A DNA stretch of 42,926 nucleotides. Source: Granulosicoccus sp. (GTDB lineage: Bacteria; Pseudomonadota; Gammaproteobacteria; Granulosicoccales; Granulosicoccaceae). Made by a program: the position numbers and the translations under genes. This document shows, one piece after another, positions 16,238 to 23,671 of the stretch (positions within the stretch are counted from its first letter, which is position 1; each line of letters starts with the position of its first letter). The stretch is taken from positions 1 to 42,926 of the forward strand of contig JABDKN010000286.1 of the NCBI GenBank assembly GCA_013002205.1, given 5' to 3'. The notes beneath the pieces were generated by a model, which was given only the letters and a program-made list of their open reading frames with translations, was not told the origin of the DNA and searched no databases.

Positions 16238-17120
16238 GGTGCTGGGAATTCTCCTGTTGTTGCTGGTTCTCTGGTTGATCGATGCGCGGGCTGCCCTGGA
16301 CCTTTTCGACCAGACGGATTGGCGCTGGATCGCGGTATGTGTCGTGTTGATTCAGCTTCAGGTCGTGCTCTCTGCAATCCGCTGGCAGGTGACCGCCATC
16401 CGACTTGGTCAGGATCTGCGCATCCGGCGAGCCGTGCGCGAATACTTCCTTGCCACCTTGGGTAACCTGAGTCTTCCTGGTGGTGTCACCGGCGATGCCG
16501 CAAGAATCTACCGTAATCGACAGGTGGCCGGCATGACGGTGTCTGCACACAGTGTGGTGATCGAACGTCTGGCCGGGCAAGTAGCCCTTGCCGTAGTCAC
16601 CATCATTGGCTGGCTGTCGTGGCCACTGCTGATGCAGGGCAGCGCACCCGATATAGGCCGGCGTTTGTTGCTGATGGCGGTAACCCTGCTTGCTGTGCTG
16701 CTGCTGGCTGTGATTGCGACACGTTATACCGCGCACCGTGTGGCCGTATTCGTCAGGAACTTCGGGCCGGCTGTTCAACGTGCCTGGCTCGACGATGGAC
16801 AATGGCTGATTCAAGGTGTCCTCAGCGTGGCCATCGTCAGCACCTACCTGGTGGTGTTTGCCGCCTGTGCCGCAGCGTTGCATCAGCCGTTGCCGGTCGC
16901 CGCTGTCGTCAGTATCGTGCCACTGGTATTGCTGAGCATGGTCATACCTGTGTCCATCGGGGGTTGGGGTATCCGCGAAGCAGTCGCCGCTTCCCTGTGG
17001 CCATTGGCAGGTTTGTCCGCCGAATCTGCGGTGGCAACGAGCATTCTCTACGGACTGGTGTCCGTGCTCGGTACCGTACCGGGAGCCCTGTGGGCTGCTC
17101 TCATCCCTCAACGCGGCTGA
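16230..17120 (+). CDS. Flippase-like membrane protein (UPF0104 / LPG_synthase_TM)
   Basis: An integral membrane protein of about 296 residues with seven to eight hydrophobic segments, of the family that includes the flippase-like domain of MprF. Such proteins are thought to move or shield modified lipids. A diagnostic early stretch is ALRW-like (SAIRWQVTAIRLG), then LATLGNLSLPGGVTGDAARIYR and near the end IPVSIGGWGIREAVAASL, both typical of the family. The start is uncertain: ATG 16191/16194, GTG 16230 or ATG 16236. GTG 16230 was chosen because AGGCAGGGGG lies 7 bases before it and the longer forms run antisense into the neighbouring gene. The 3' end overlaps the convergent CDP-alcohol transferase by 13 bases. 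Confidence 0.82.
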   Translation: MRMVLGILLLLLVLWLIDARAALDLFDQTDWRWIAVCVVLIQLQVVLSAIRWQVTAIRLGQDLRIRRAVREYFLATLGNLSLPGGVTGDAARIYRNRQVAGMTVSAHSVVIERLAGQVALAVVTIIGWLSWPLLMQGSAPDIGRRLLLMAVTLLAVLLLAVIATRYTAHRVAVFVRNFGPAVQRAWLDDGQWLIQGVLSVAIVSTYLVVFAACAAALHQPLPVAAVVSIVPLVLLSMVIPVSIGGWGIREAVAASLWPLAGLSAESAVATSILYGLVSVLGTVPGALWAALIPQRG

Positions 17121-17920
17121 TGCTGATACAGCCAGAGCACGTCGCGGGCAAAAGACATGCTCAGCAGGACCAGTGCCGTCTGCCCCAGGACTGCCGACAG
17201 GGGAGGCTCTACCACTGGGGACAGAATGGCGCACAACGTCGCAAGCTGTATGACACAAACAGTCTTGCGGCGCCAGGAGGGATACAGCTTTCCGCGCAGG
17301 GGAGCCGCTTGCAAAGCGGCCAGCAAAAAGACGTATCGCATGATCCCAAGGCCCAGTATCCACATCCCAACCTCCCCTGACAGCCAGATGAAAACGCTGA
17401 TGACCAGGGCCAGCAGGGCATCGATTTCCATGTCAAGACGTGCTCCGAAAACCGAGGCAATACCGCTGATCCTGGCCAGGTAACCATCGACACCGTCTAG
17501 AGCGAGCAATACGATGGCGAACGCCGTGGCCAACCACAGCAGCTGGGTCGACTGCTGATTCAGCAACTGTTCTGCCAGCGGTAATGAACCGGCCAGCAGG
17601 GCAGTACCAGCCGCTCTGAACATTGTGACTATATTTGCCGGTCCGAATACCGCGTGTTCGTGCCAACCCAGGCCGCGCCACGACAGCGCGGTGATAGCAG
17701 CCCACATGCCACAGGACAACAGGAACATCTTAACTGAGGGAACTGTGCCCAGGGCCTCACTTACCAGGATCTGCATGCTGGCCATGGCAGCCAGCAGCAC
17801 CACCGTGGCCAGACTGAAACAGATCAGCGCCTGTCTGCGCAGTTGCGTGCCTGGTGTCGCCGCCGTATTCGGACCCTGACCGGAAGCTTCTTCAGGCGCT
17901 GTAACAGAGGCGTGATTCAC
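17108..17920 (-). CDS. CDP-alcohol phosphatidyltransferase family protein
   Basis: A 270-residue integral membrane enzyme. It carries the complete family motif D142-x2-D145-G146-x2-A149-R150-x8-G159-x3-D163-x3-D167, which binds two metal ions and the CDP-linked donor. Enzymes of this family join a CDP-activated alcohol or diacylglycerol to an acceptor alcohol such as glycerol phosphate, inositol phosphate, serine or choline. The acceptor is not predictable here. About eight hydrophobic segments are seen, with an unusually long N-terminal region (~95 residues, including two helices) before the catalytic core. The GTG start overlaps the stop of the GTP cyclohydrolase gene (GTGA), so the two are translationally coupled. 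That is an odd pairing of nucleotide-ring and lipid chemistry. Confidence 0.88.
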   Translation of the reverse strand: MNHASVTAPEEASGQGPNTAATPGTQLRRQALICFSLATVVLLAAMASMQILVSEALGTVPSVKMFLLSCGMWAAITALSWRGLGWHEHAVFGPANIVTMFRAAGTALLAGSLPLAEQLLNQQSTQLLWLATAFAIVLLALDGVDGYLARISGIASVFGARLDMEIDALLALVISVFIWLSGEVGMWILGLGIMRYVFLLAALQAAPLRGKLYPSWRRKTVCVIQLATLCAILSPVVEPPLSAVLGQTALVLLSMSFARDVLWLYQHQPR

Positions 17921-19017
17921 ACAAGGGACTCGGCAGTGGTCATATGTCCGGCTCGCTCACGCTTGGTTTGCAGGTAACGGGCATTATGTACATTGACGGT
18001 TGCGTGTGCGGGGAGGCGGCCGACAACGTCTACGCCCTCACCACGAAGCGCGTCAATCTTCAATGGATTGTTCGTCATCAGGCGGATGTGTGAAACACCC
18101 AGTGAATGCAACATGGTTGCCGCTGCCTGGTAGCGCCGCTCGTCTGCACCGAAACCCAGAAACTGGTTGGCTTCGATGGTGTCCAGTCCCTGTTCCTGCA
18201 ATTGATAGGCACGCAGTTTACTGGCAAGTCCAATACCTCTGCCCTCCTGGGAGACATACAGCACGATGCCACCACCCATGCTTGCCATGCTGCGGATGGC
18301 GCCATTGAGTTGTTCGCCGCAGTCGCAGCGCAGGCTGCCGAGAATGTCGCCGGTGAAACAGGAAGAATGCAATCTCACTACGACCGGCCGGGATATGTCG
18401 GGCTTGCCGACGGTAACCGCAACATGTTCGGCGGCGCCGTGGCGTTCCTTGAAAACCACCAGCTCGACTCGTTCCGCTATGGTCAGGGGGATACTCGCCC
18501 GACTGAGCTCCAGCAGAGCACCGGTATCAGGCCGGAAATGCAACGCATCCTCAATTGTGACGCTGAGCACGGTTCCGCATCCGGCAGGTTTGGCGTAGTG
18601 CAGGACTGCCGGGAGGGCGTGAGCCTGTAGCGCCAGCCCTATCCCGGCCGAGGCTGAGCTGCTGGCAGTGTTCTGCCATTGCTCGGCACTGGGCATCGAC
18701 TGTTGCAGGGTGGCAAGACCTGCCAATTGCCTGACCGTGTGCAGAGTCGTGTTGTCAGACAGGTTCAGTACTGCCGCGCCGGTATCCCGGTGACGGCCCA
18801 GCACCATGGCCCGGTTGGCGGTGAGCACCAGTTGACATTTCCCCTGACGTTGAATGGCCTGGAGTTGCGCCTGCTCCAGAGTCTCAACCAGTGTCACGGC
18901 ACTGGACTGCGAGTCTGCCTGCAAGACGACTTCCCGTCCACGCTGCAGTTCGACGATGCACCGCTCGGCTGCCAGTGAATCGACAGGCTGATACGTATTT
19001 TCTATTGATCTGGTCAT
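17917..19017 (-). CDS. ribA: GTP cyclohydrolase II with degenerate N-terminal domain
   Basis: A 366-residue protein. The C-terminal half (about 205-355) is a full GTP cyclohydrolase II, which opens GTP to 2,5-diamino-6-ribosylamino-4-pyrimidinone 5'-phosphate, formate and pyrophosphate. The zinc cysteines are Cys220, Cys231 and Cys233. SQEGRGIGL, YQLQEQGLDTIEAN, GFGADERRY and RLMTNNPLKID are all intact, so activity is likely. The N-terminal ~200 residues resemble a decayed DHBP synthase: the opening ERCIVELQRGREVVLQAD recalls RibB, but the acidic active-site signature is missing. It is coupled to the CDP-alcohol transferase and divergent from a RibD-type reductase. The pair may be a paralogous, non-riboflavin pathway; the housekeeping rib genes are not in this window. 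Confidence 0.9.
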   Translation of the reverse strand: MTRSIENTYQPVDSLAAERCIVELQRGREVVLQADSQSSAVTLVETLEQAQLQAIQRQGKCQLVLTANRAMVLGRHRDTGAAVLNLSDNTTLHTVRQLAGLATLQQSMPSAEQWQNTASSSASAGIGLALQAHALPAVLHYAKPAGCGTVLSVTIEDALHFRPDTGALLELSRASIPLTIAERVELVVFKERHGAAEHVAVTVGKPDISRPVVVRLHSSCFTGDILGSLRCDCGEQLNGAIRSMASMGGGIVLYVSQEGRGIGLASKLRAYQLQEQGLDTIEANQFLGFGADERRYQAAATMLHSLGVSHIRLMTNNPLKIDALRGEGVDVVGRLPAHATVNVHNARYLQTKRERAGHMTTAESLV

Positions 19018-19076
19018 CCGTATTCTTGTTCGGTATCCTTGTTCCAGTGTCTATACGATGACACGGTCGAGTTGGG

Positions 19077-19099
19077 TTAGCGAGTCCGACGTTCGCTAA
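19077..19099. promoter_or_regulatory. Perfect dyad in the divergent ribA-like / ribD-like promoter region
   Basis: TTAGCGA (19077-19083) and its exact complement TCGCTAA (19093-19099) flank a 9-base spacer. The dyad lies in the 158-base gap between the two divergent genes, a natural place for a shared operator. No FMN riboswitch signature is seen in the gap. Confidence 0.45.
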
Positions 19100-19175
19100 A
19101 GCCTAACACCCTGGCGAACCTGCCGGAGCGTGCCAGCTTTTTTGCAATTCATCCATTGAGCGCTGCCAGACGACT

Positions 19176-20174
19176 GTGAACTACGAAGAATCCGAGTTAC
19201 AGGCGTGGTCACTGCTGCAGGCAGCACGTTCCCTGGCAGACAGCTTTCCCGATGCGGTGAGCGGGGCTGACGATGCGACGACAGCTTTTCATTACAATGA
19301 CTCCACCCAGAGCGTCACCGTGTCCACTGGCTCGCTGAGAGATGCAGCAGTTGCCTACAGTGCGAAAACGGGCTGGCAATGCAACGATAATCTGCCTGCG
19401 ACGACCAGGCACTGGCTGGATCTCTACCTGCCGGTACTCGGTAACACCCGCCAGCCTGCCGTGGTGATCGGCCATCTGGGACAGAGCATCGATGCACGTA
19501 TTGCCACCTCCGACGGTGATGCCTTTTTTGTCACCGGCGAAGAGAATCGCAAGCATCTGCACCGTCTCAGATCCCTGTGCCAGGTTGTGATGGTGGGCGC
19601 TGGCACGGCCATCATAGACAATCCCCGACTGACCACACGAGCGGTAAGCGGACAGAGCCCGGTCCGTGTCATCATCGATCCTCTGGGACGGGTTCCGACA
19701 GATCTGACGATGATGGTCGATGGCCTGGCCCCGACTGTGTTGCTGCATGCACCATCGGTGGCAGTGGATGAACTGCTCACGCCGAAAGGTTGTATTCGAC
19801 TGGTCGTGCCGTCCGTAGACGGCTCGCTGCATCCGCGTAATATTTTACAGGTACTGGCACATCATGGCTGGCATCGTATATTCGTCGAAGGTGGCGGAGT
19901 GACCGTGTCTCGTTTCTTCAACGCAGGTTGCCTGAGTCGTCTGCAACTGGCTGTGGCACCGGTTCTGGTCGGCGAGGGCACGCCGGCATTGATGCTGCCG
20001 GGTGCTGCCACGATGGAACAGGCCATGAGGCCGCCCTGCCGAGTCTACAGAATGGGTGAGGATCTGCTGTGGGATTTCGCGCTGGACGATCAGGCTGCGC
20101 CAGGGAACGACCTGCTCGACGATCCTGCACGTCCGGATGAAATGCCCGTGCCCGCGTTTACGCGTCTGCTGTAG
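19176..20174 (+). CDS. Stand-alone RibD C-terminal-type reductase
   Basis: A 332-residue protein. Residues ~95-310 match the RibD_C / dihydrofolate-reductase-like fold that reduces the ribosyl group of the riboflavin pyrimidine intermediate with NADPH: VVIGHLGQSIDARIAT, LHRLRSLCQVVMVGAGTAIIDNPRLTTR, RVIIDPLGRVP and IFVEGGGVTVSRFF. The zinc deaminase domain of bacterial RibD (HAE and PC...C motifs) is absent and is replaced by a ~90-residue N-terminal region I cannot assign. Paired with the neighbouring GTP cyclohydrolase II, it could reduce the undeaminated product, the fungal/archaeal order of steps. The start is a GTG without a strong ribosome site. It is convergent with the methyltransferase gene. 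Confidence 0.86.
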   Translation: MNYEESELQAWSLLQAARSLADSFPDAVSGADDATTAFHYNDSTQSVTVSTGSLRDAAVAYSAKTGWQCNDNLPATTRHWLDLYLPVLGNTRQPAVVIGHLGQSIDARIATSDGDAFFVTGEENRKHLHRLRSLCQVVMVGAGTAIIDNPRLTTRAVSGQSPVRVIIDPLGRVPTDLTMMVDGLAPTVLLHAPSVAVDELLTPKGCIRLVVPSVDGSLHPRNILQVLAHHGWHRIFVEGGGVTVSRFFNAGCLSRLQLAVAPVLVGEGTPALMLPGAATMEQAMRPPCRVYRMGEDLLWDFALDDQAAPGNDLLDDPARPDEMPVPAFTRLL

Positions 20175-20223
20175 TCCGGGCAATGCCGCCTTGCGAGTAC
20201 TGCGTCTGGCCTCGGGCGCTGTA

Positions 20224-21114
20224 TCAACGTGGCAGTGCCAGTATGTCTTGGTGACCCACTCGCAGTCTGGATTGACCCAGTGACAGGTATCGTTGACGCT
20301 GCCTCTGCCAGCGCTCGATGCGCGTGCAACTGGTCGCCGCCAACTCTGTTGCGGCCGTGGACCAGCCTTCGATCAGCGCAGTCTGTAAATCCCGGTGTCC
20401 GGCATCCAGATGCCAGGGACTGGCCGCGATCTCAACTGTCTGTCGCGCGTACAACTGGCTGGCAAAAAATTCACCAGCCTGCGGGCCGAGTGCCGGTCCG
20501 AATCCCTTGTCACCAAGTTGATGCTCGTTGAGTAACTGGCGCAGCATGGCATCGTCGCCGTTCTCGGGATGCCATACTATATTTCCATCGTAGTTCAGCA
20601 CGAAATACGAGGCGCAGCGGTTGTCCAGACACAACAATGCCAGCCGCCGCAGCCAGGCCTCCGAGGTCAGGTCGAGTAATGCGGACCCGGTGACCAGATC
20701 TGCTGAGGCGAAGGGCAGGCAGGCAAGCTCACTGGCGAGGTCGATTCGCTGCCATTGAATCGATGCACTGAAATGTTCACCGGACACCCGCAGTGAACCT
20801 GCCTGTTGTTCGCTGTCGAAGTCATTCTCTGCGGCCCAGTCTTTCACCAGTCCCGGAAGGTGAGACAGTAGTGATGGATCATTGTCCAGTAAAGTCCAGT
20901 GCTGATCATGACCCAGTTTGGGACACAGGTAGCGAAGATTCGAACCTGTCCCGGCACCGAATTCCAGTATACAAAGTGACCGTGTCGCCAGTGCCCAGTT
21001 GCGCAATCGGGTATCCAGCGTGCGGTTTCGTGCTGCGTGATCGACAGGCTCGCGCAGACTCAGCCAGGAATGACTGAATCCTTCACGATGCTCTGTATCT
21101 GTCCGGTCTACCAT
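20224..21114 (-). CDS. Class I SAM-dependent methyltransferase
   Basis: A 296-residue protein with the SAM-binding motif I ILEFGAGTGSNLRYL (about residues 50-64), an acidic residue ending the next strand (LLDNDPSL) and a motif IV-like stretch DLVTGSALLDLTSEAWL. The substrate is unknown. Its start lies 7 bases inside the end of the glycosyltransferase gene, and it is the last gene of a four-gene minus-strand operon (dehydrogenase, PTPS homologue, glycosyltransferase, methyltransferase). In that setting it probably methylates the ring or the sugar of the cluster's product. The C-terminal ~80 residues contain a second domain-like region (QTALIEGWSTAATELA) without a recognised match. Confidence 0.85.
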   Translation of the reverse strand: MVDRTDTEHREGFSHSWLSLREPVDHAARNRTLDTRLRNWALATRSLCILEFGAGTGSNLRYLCPKLGHDQHWTLLDNDPSLLSHLPGLVKDWAAENDFDSEQQAGSLRVSGEHFSASIQWQRIDLASELACLPFASADLVTGSALLDLTSEAWLRRLALLCLDNRCASYFVLNYDGNIVWHPENGDDAMLRQLLNEHQLGDKGFGPALGPQAGEFFASQLYARQTVEIAASPWHLDAGHRDLQTALIEGWSTAATELAATSCTRIERWQRQRQRYLSLGQSRLRVGHQDILALPR

Positions 21115-22160
21115 GTCAATGCGTTCTCGAATTCCTCACAGGCCAGATCCCAGCTGCGCAGCCTGTCACGTGCCAGCCTTGCATTGTTTTTCAGCTCTGT
21201 ACGCAGCGAGGCGTCCTGCAGATAGTGGCGCAGGGCATTCGTCAGTGCACAGGCATCGCCCGGAGGTACCAGCAGGCCGCAACCGGACGGGATCGTATCG
21301 GCGATGGCACCGGCATCCGTGGCTATGATCGGCAGGCCACGTGCAATGGCCTCATCGAATACCATGCCATAGCCTTCATGAAATGATGCAAGGACAAACA
21401 GGTCCGCTTGTTGATACTGGAGGCTGAGCGTGGATTCGTCGACTTCACCCATGAAACTGACTCGCTGATCGATGCCCAGTGCCATTCGCTGATCGTACAG
21501 TCGTTGCGCAGTTACGGCGTCACGCTCCGTACTGCCCACACAGCTCAGATGCCACGGTAGATCCTGCACACAGGACAGGGCGCGCAGCAGCACATCGTGG
21601 CCCTTGCGAGGTGTCAACGTGGCCACGCACAACAGCTTGCAGTGCTCGGAGCCCGAGCCTGTCGCCAGCGCGGCCTGTTCCGTGCCTGGTTGCACTGCGC
21701 AGATGAGCGACTCCTGCACATCGTACTTGCGCAACTCCTCAGCCGTGCTCGGGCTTGTGGTGATGATACGTCTGGCGTGGCGCAGCGCAGCCGATTCGAG
21801 TTGTCTGAGGTGTACGGCCTGCTGCTCGCTGTTACCAGTCTCCAATGCCAGCGGATGGTGAACCAGGGCAATCAGTTGCAATCTGCGGGCGTGGGCTGCC
21901 AGTTGTTCGGGCATCACACCATAGGCCAGTCCGTCGATGAGGGTCAGGGAATCGTCCGGAATACGCGCCAGCTGTTCGGCAGCCTGTGCCAGCTGTTGCG
22001 AGTTCGGGTATGGATAGTCACCAGCCAGGCAAATCAGATTGACCTGCCAGCCACGCGCCCGTAGTCCGTCGATGATGCATCTGTCATAACGGTAACCACC
22101 GGTGCGGGTAGTGATGTCGCCGGGTACCAGGAAGTACACGGTGTCCGGGTGCAGGCTCAA
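21108..22160 (-). CDS. GT4 family glycosyltransferase
   Basis: A 350-residue GT-B fold glycosyltransferase of family 4. The N-terminal domain begins VYFLVPGDITTRTGGYRYDR, with a Gly-rich acceptor/donor loop. The C-terminal domain has LLCVATLTPRKGHDVLLRAL, the retaining-enzyme E-x7-E motif in HEGYGMVFDEA, and SGCGLLVPPGD. It transfers a sugar from a nucleotide-sugar donor to an unknown acceptor, at the cytoplasmic face since there is no signal or membrane helix. It overlaps the PTPS homologue by four bases and the methyltransferase by seven, so the three are translated together. A pterin- or pyrimidine-derived acceptor is suggested by context only. Confidence 0.9.
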   Translation of the reverse strand: MSLHPDTVYFLVPGDITTRTGGYRYDRCIIDGLRARGWQVNLICLAGDYPYPNSQQLAQAAEQLARIPDDSLTLIDGLAYGVMPEQLAAHARRLQLIALVHHPLALETGNSEQQAVHLRQLESAALRHARRIITTSPSTAEELRKYDVQESLICAVQPGTEQAALATGSGSEHCKLLCVATLTPRKGHDVLLRALSCVQDLPWHLSCVGSTERDAVTAQRLYDQRMALGIDQRVSFMGEVDESTLSLQYQQADLFVLASFHEGYGMVFDEAIARGLPIIATDAGAIADTIPSGCGLLVPPGDACALTNALRHYLQDASLRTELKNNARLARDRLRSWDLACEEFENALTW

Positions 22161-22573
22161 ACCTGCAAATCACCTTCGAATGCTGCCCACGCCACATGAG
22201 ATTCATGCAGCGTCACTTTCATGCTGGTGAGTCCACTGGCGGCAGGGCCCAATTGGTCTTCCCTGATGCGTTGCGCAATGCGATTGAAGATGACTGCGGC
22301 CAGGAACTCGGTAGTCGTGTTGCGACCATCGAACTCCTGCACATCGTCCAGATTCCGGAAGTTGAGTTCTCCGAGCACCGCTGACAGTTGCTGGCTGGCC
22401 AGTCCGATATCCACCACCAGTCCATCCTTGTCCAGTGACGGCCTGCGCATTTCCAGATCGACGATGTAGGTTGCTCCATGCAGGCCTTGCGCCGGGCCAA
22501 AGATCTCGCCCTTGAAACTGTGGGCGATCATGAAGTGCTCTCTGACGTTCAGACTGTACACGTGATATTCCAT
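22157..22573 (-). CDS. 6-pyruvoyl-tetrahydropterin synthase / QueD homologue with altered active site
   Basis: A 138-residue T-fold protein of the PTPS/QueD family, which normally acts on dihydroneopterin triphosphate. Fold landmarks are kept: AHSF (His18), LHGATY (His32), GLVVDI (51-56), NTTTEFLA (85-92) and HES (Glu124, the pterin-anchoring Glu). The catalytic set is not kept. By alignment with E. coli QueD, the nucleophile Cys27 position is Ala28, the second zinc His of HGH is Ala34, and the catalytic Asp-His pair is Asn71-Phe72. Normal PTPS or QueD chemistry is therefore unlikely. It may bind a pterin or pyrimidine without zinc, or catalyse something new. It is coupled to the glycosyltransferase (4-base overlap) and follows the dehydrogenase by 9 bases. 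Confidence 0.85.
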   Translation of the reverse strand: MEYHVYSLNVREHFMIAHSFKGEIFGPAQGLHGATYIVDLEMRRPSLDKDGLVVDIGLASQQLSAVLGELNFRNLDDVQEFDGRNTTTEFLAAVIFNRIAQRIREDQLGPAASGLTSMKVTLHESHVAWAAFEGDLQV

Positions 22574-22582
22574 CTGCAGGTT

Positions 22583-23557
22583 TCAGCATTGATGGTATCT
22601 GATACGGTGACACAGGACATCCCGACCATCGTTGACGAGTCTGTGCATTACCTGTGGAAGTTCCGCAAAATTGCTCTCGCCACTGATCAGGTAATCCAGT
22701 TTCGGCTCCTCGAGCAACGACATGGCGAGTTGCAGACGCCGGCTGAAGTTCCAGCGCGCAAGCTGGCCTGCTGCTATTCGGCCGACCTGCGAAGAGCGAA
22801 TCTGCAGGCGTCTGGAATGGAAGGCCTCTCCCAGCGGTATCGATACGGCTTTGTCCCCATACCAGCTCAGTTCCACGACGACCGCTTCCGTGGCAGCCAG
22901 TTCAAGAGATGTCGACAGGCCCTGCTCACTGGCCGAGGCATGGATGACCAGATCCCGCTCGCCGCTGGCCTGTTGCGGCAGGCGGAATGTCAGGCCCAGA
23001 TGCCGTGCCACCGCTTCGCGATGGTTGTTGATGTCCACCAGTTCCACCTCGACCCCCGGCAGGCGGGACACCAGCCACGCAACGAGGCAGCCGACGATCC
23101 CAGCCCCGACCACGGCAATCCGGTCTCCGATCATCGGCTTTGCATCCCAGACGGCATTGAGCGCAGTTTCCATGTTGGCACACAGTACTGCACGTTCTGC
23201 GGGCAGCCCATCGGGCAGGCATGTGACACTGTCGGCAGAGACCACGAAATGGCTCTGGTGAGGATAGAGGCAAAAAACCCGTCGTCCCAGCAGATGATCG
23301 GGTCCCTGTTCCACCAGGCCGACATTGATGTATCCGTACTTGACCGGAAACGGAAACTCCCCTTCCTGGAATGGTGCACGCATGCGCTGGTATTCACTCA
23401 CGGGTACGGCGCCATTGAAGATCAGTGACTCGGTACCGCGGCTCACGGCGGTGTACAGGGTTCGGACCATGACATCCGACGGTCCGCATCCAGGTAGCGA
23501 CACAGGACGGATCTCGCCGCCTTGCACACTGGTGATCCAGAAAGCTGCTGGTTTCAT
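22583..23557 (-). CDS. Zinc-type medium-chain dehydrogenase/reductase
   Basis: A 324-residue MDR-superfamily oxidoreductase. The N-terminal GroES-like domain (VMVRTLYTAVSRGTESLIFNG; VKYGYINVGLVEQGP) is followed by a Rossmann domain with the dinucleotide motif IAVVGAGIVGCLVAWL and the acidic strand end VELVDINNHR, which favours NAD(H). The catalytic zinc Cys-His-Glu set of classical alcohol dehydrogenases is not obvious: the usual Cys is in SRGTES context, as in the BchC-like branch of the family. It is the first gene of the minus-strand operon with the PTPS homologue, glycosyltransferase and methyltransferase. It could oxidise or reduce a side chain of the same intermediate, as sepiapterin reductase does in biopterin synthesis. 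Confidence 0.85.
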   Translation of the reverse strand: MKPAAFWITSVQGGEIRPVSLPGCGPSDVMVRTLYTAVSRGTESLIFNGAVPVSEYQRMRAPFQEGEFPFPVKYGYINVGLVEQGPDHLLGRRVFCLYPHQSHFVVSADSVTCLPDGLPAERAVLCANMETALNAVWDAKPMIGDRIAVVGAGIVGCLVAWLVSRLPGVEVELVDINNHREAVARHLGLTFRLPQQASGERDLVIHASASEQGLSTSLELAATEAVVVELSWYGDKAVSIPLGEAFHSRRLQIRSSQVGRIAAGQLARWNFSRRLQLAMSLLEEPKLDYLISGESNFAELPQVMHRLVNDGRDVLCHRIRYHQC

Positions 23558-23671
23558 GGCGACCCGACAAGAGTGTGGTTGGAAGGGCAGAGCATCAGCG
23601 TGATGACGCTGTCGGCTGCCGGATTAAGCCATCAAGATTACACCAGGGTCAAGGCGACCGGCAGGCGCTGC

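Noticed and set aside
16227-17363. 378-codon antisense open frame over the flippase-like and CDP-alcohol transferase genes
   Set aside because: Composition is His/Gln/Arg-rich, as expected from the reverse strand of hydrophobic membrane-protein genes. Both overlapped genes have clear family motifs.
19018-19175. FMN riboswitch upstream of the riboflavin-like genes
   Set aside because: The conserved RFN segments are not visible by eye in the gap; only a short dyad is present.
14627-23557. Identification of the cluster as a toxoflavin pathway
   Set aside because: Only a cyclohydrolase, a reductase and a methyltransferase are shared. Other toxoflavin genes are not seen, and the lipid, sugar and PTPS-like genes are extra.
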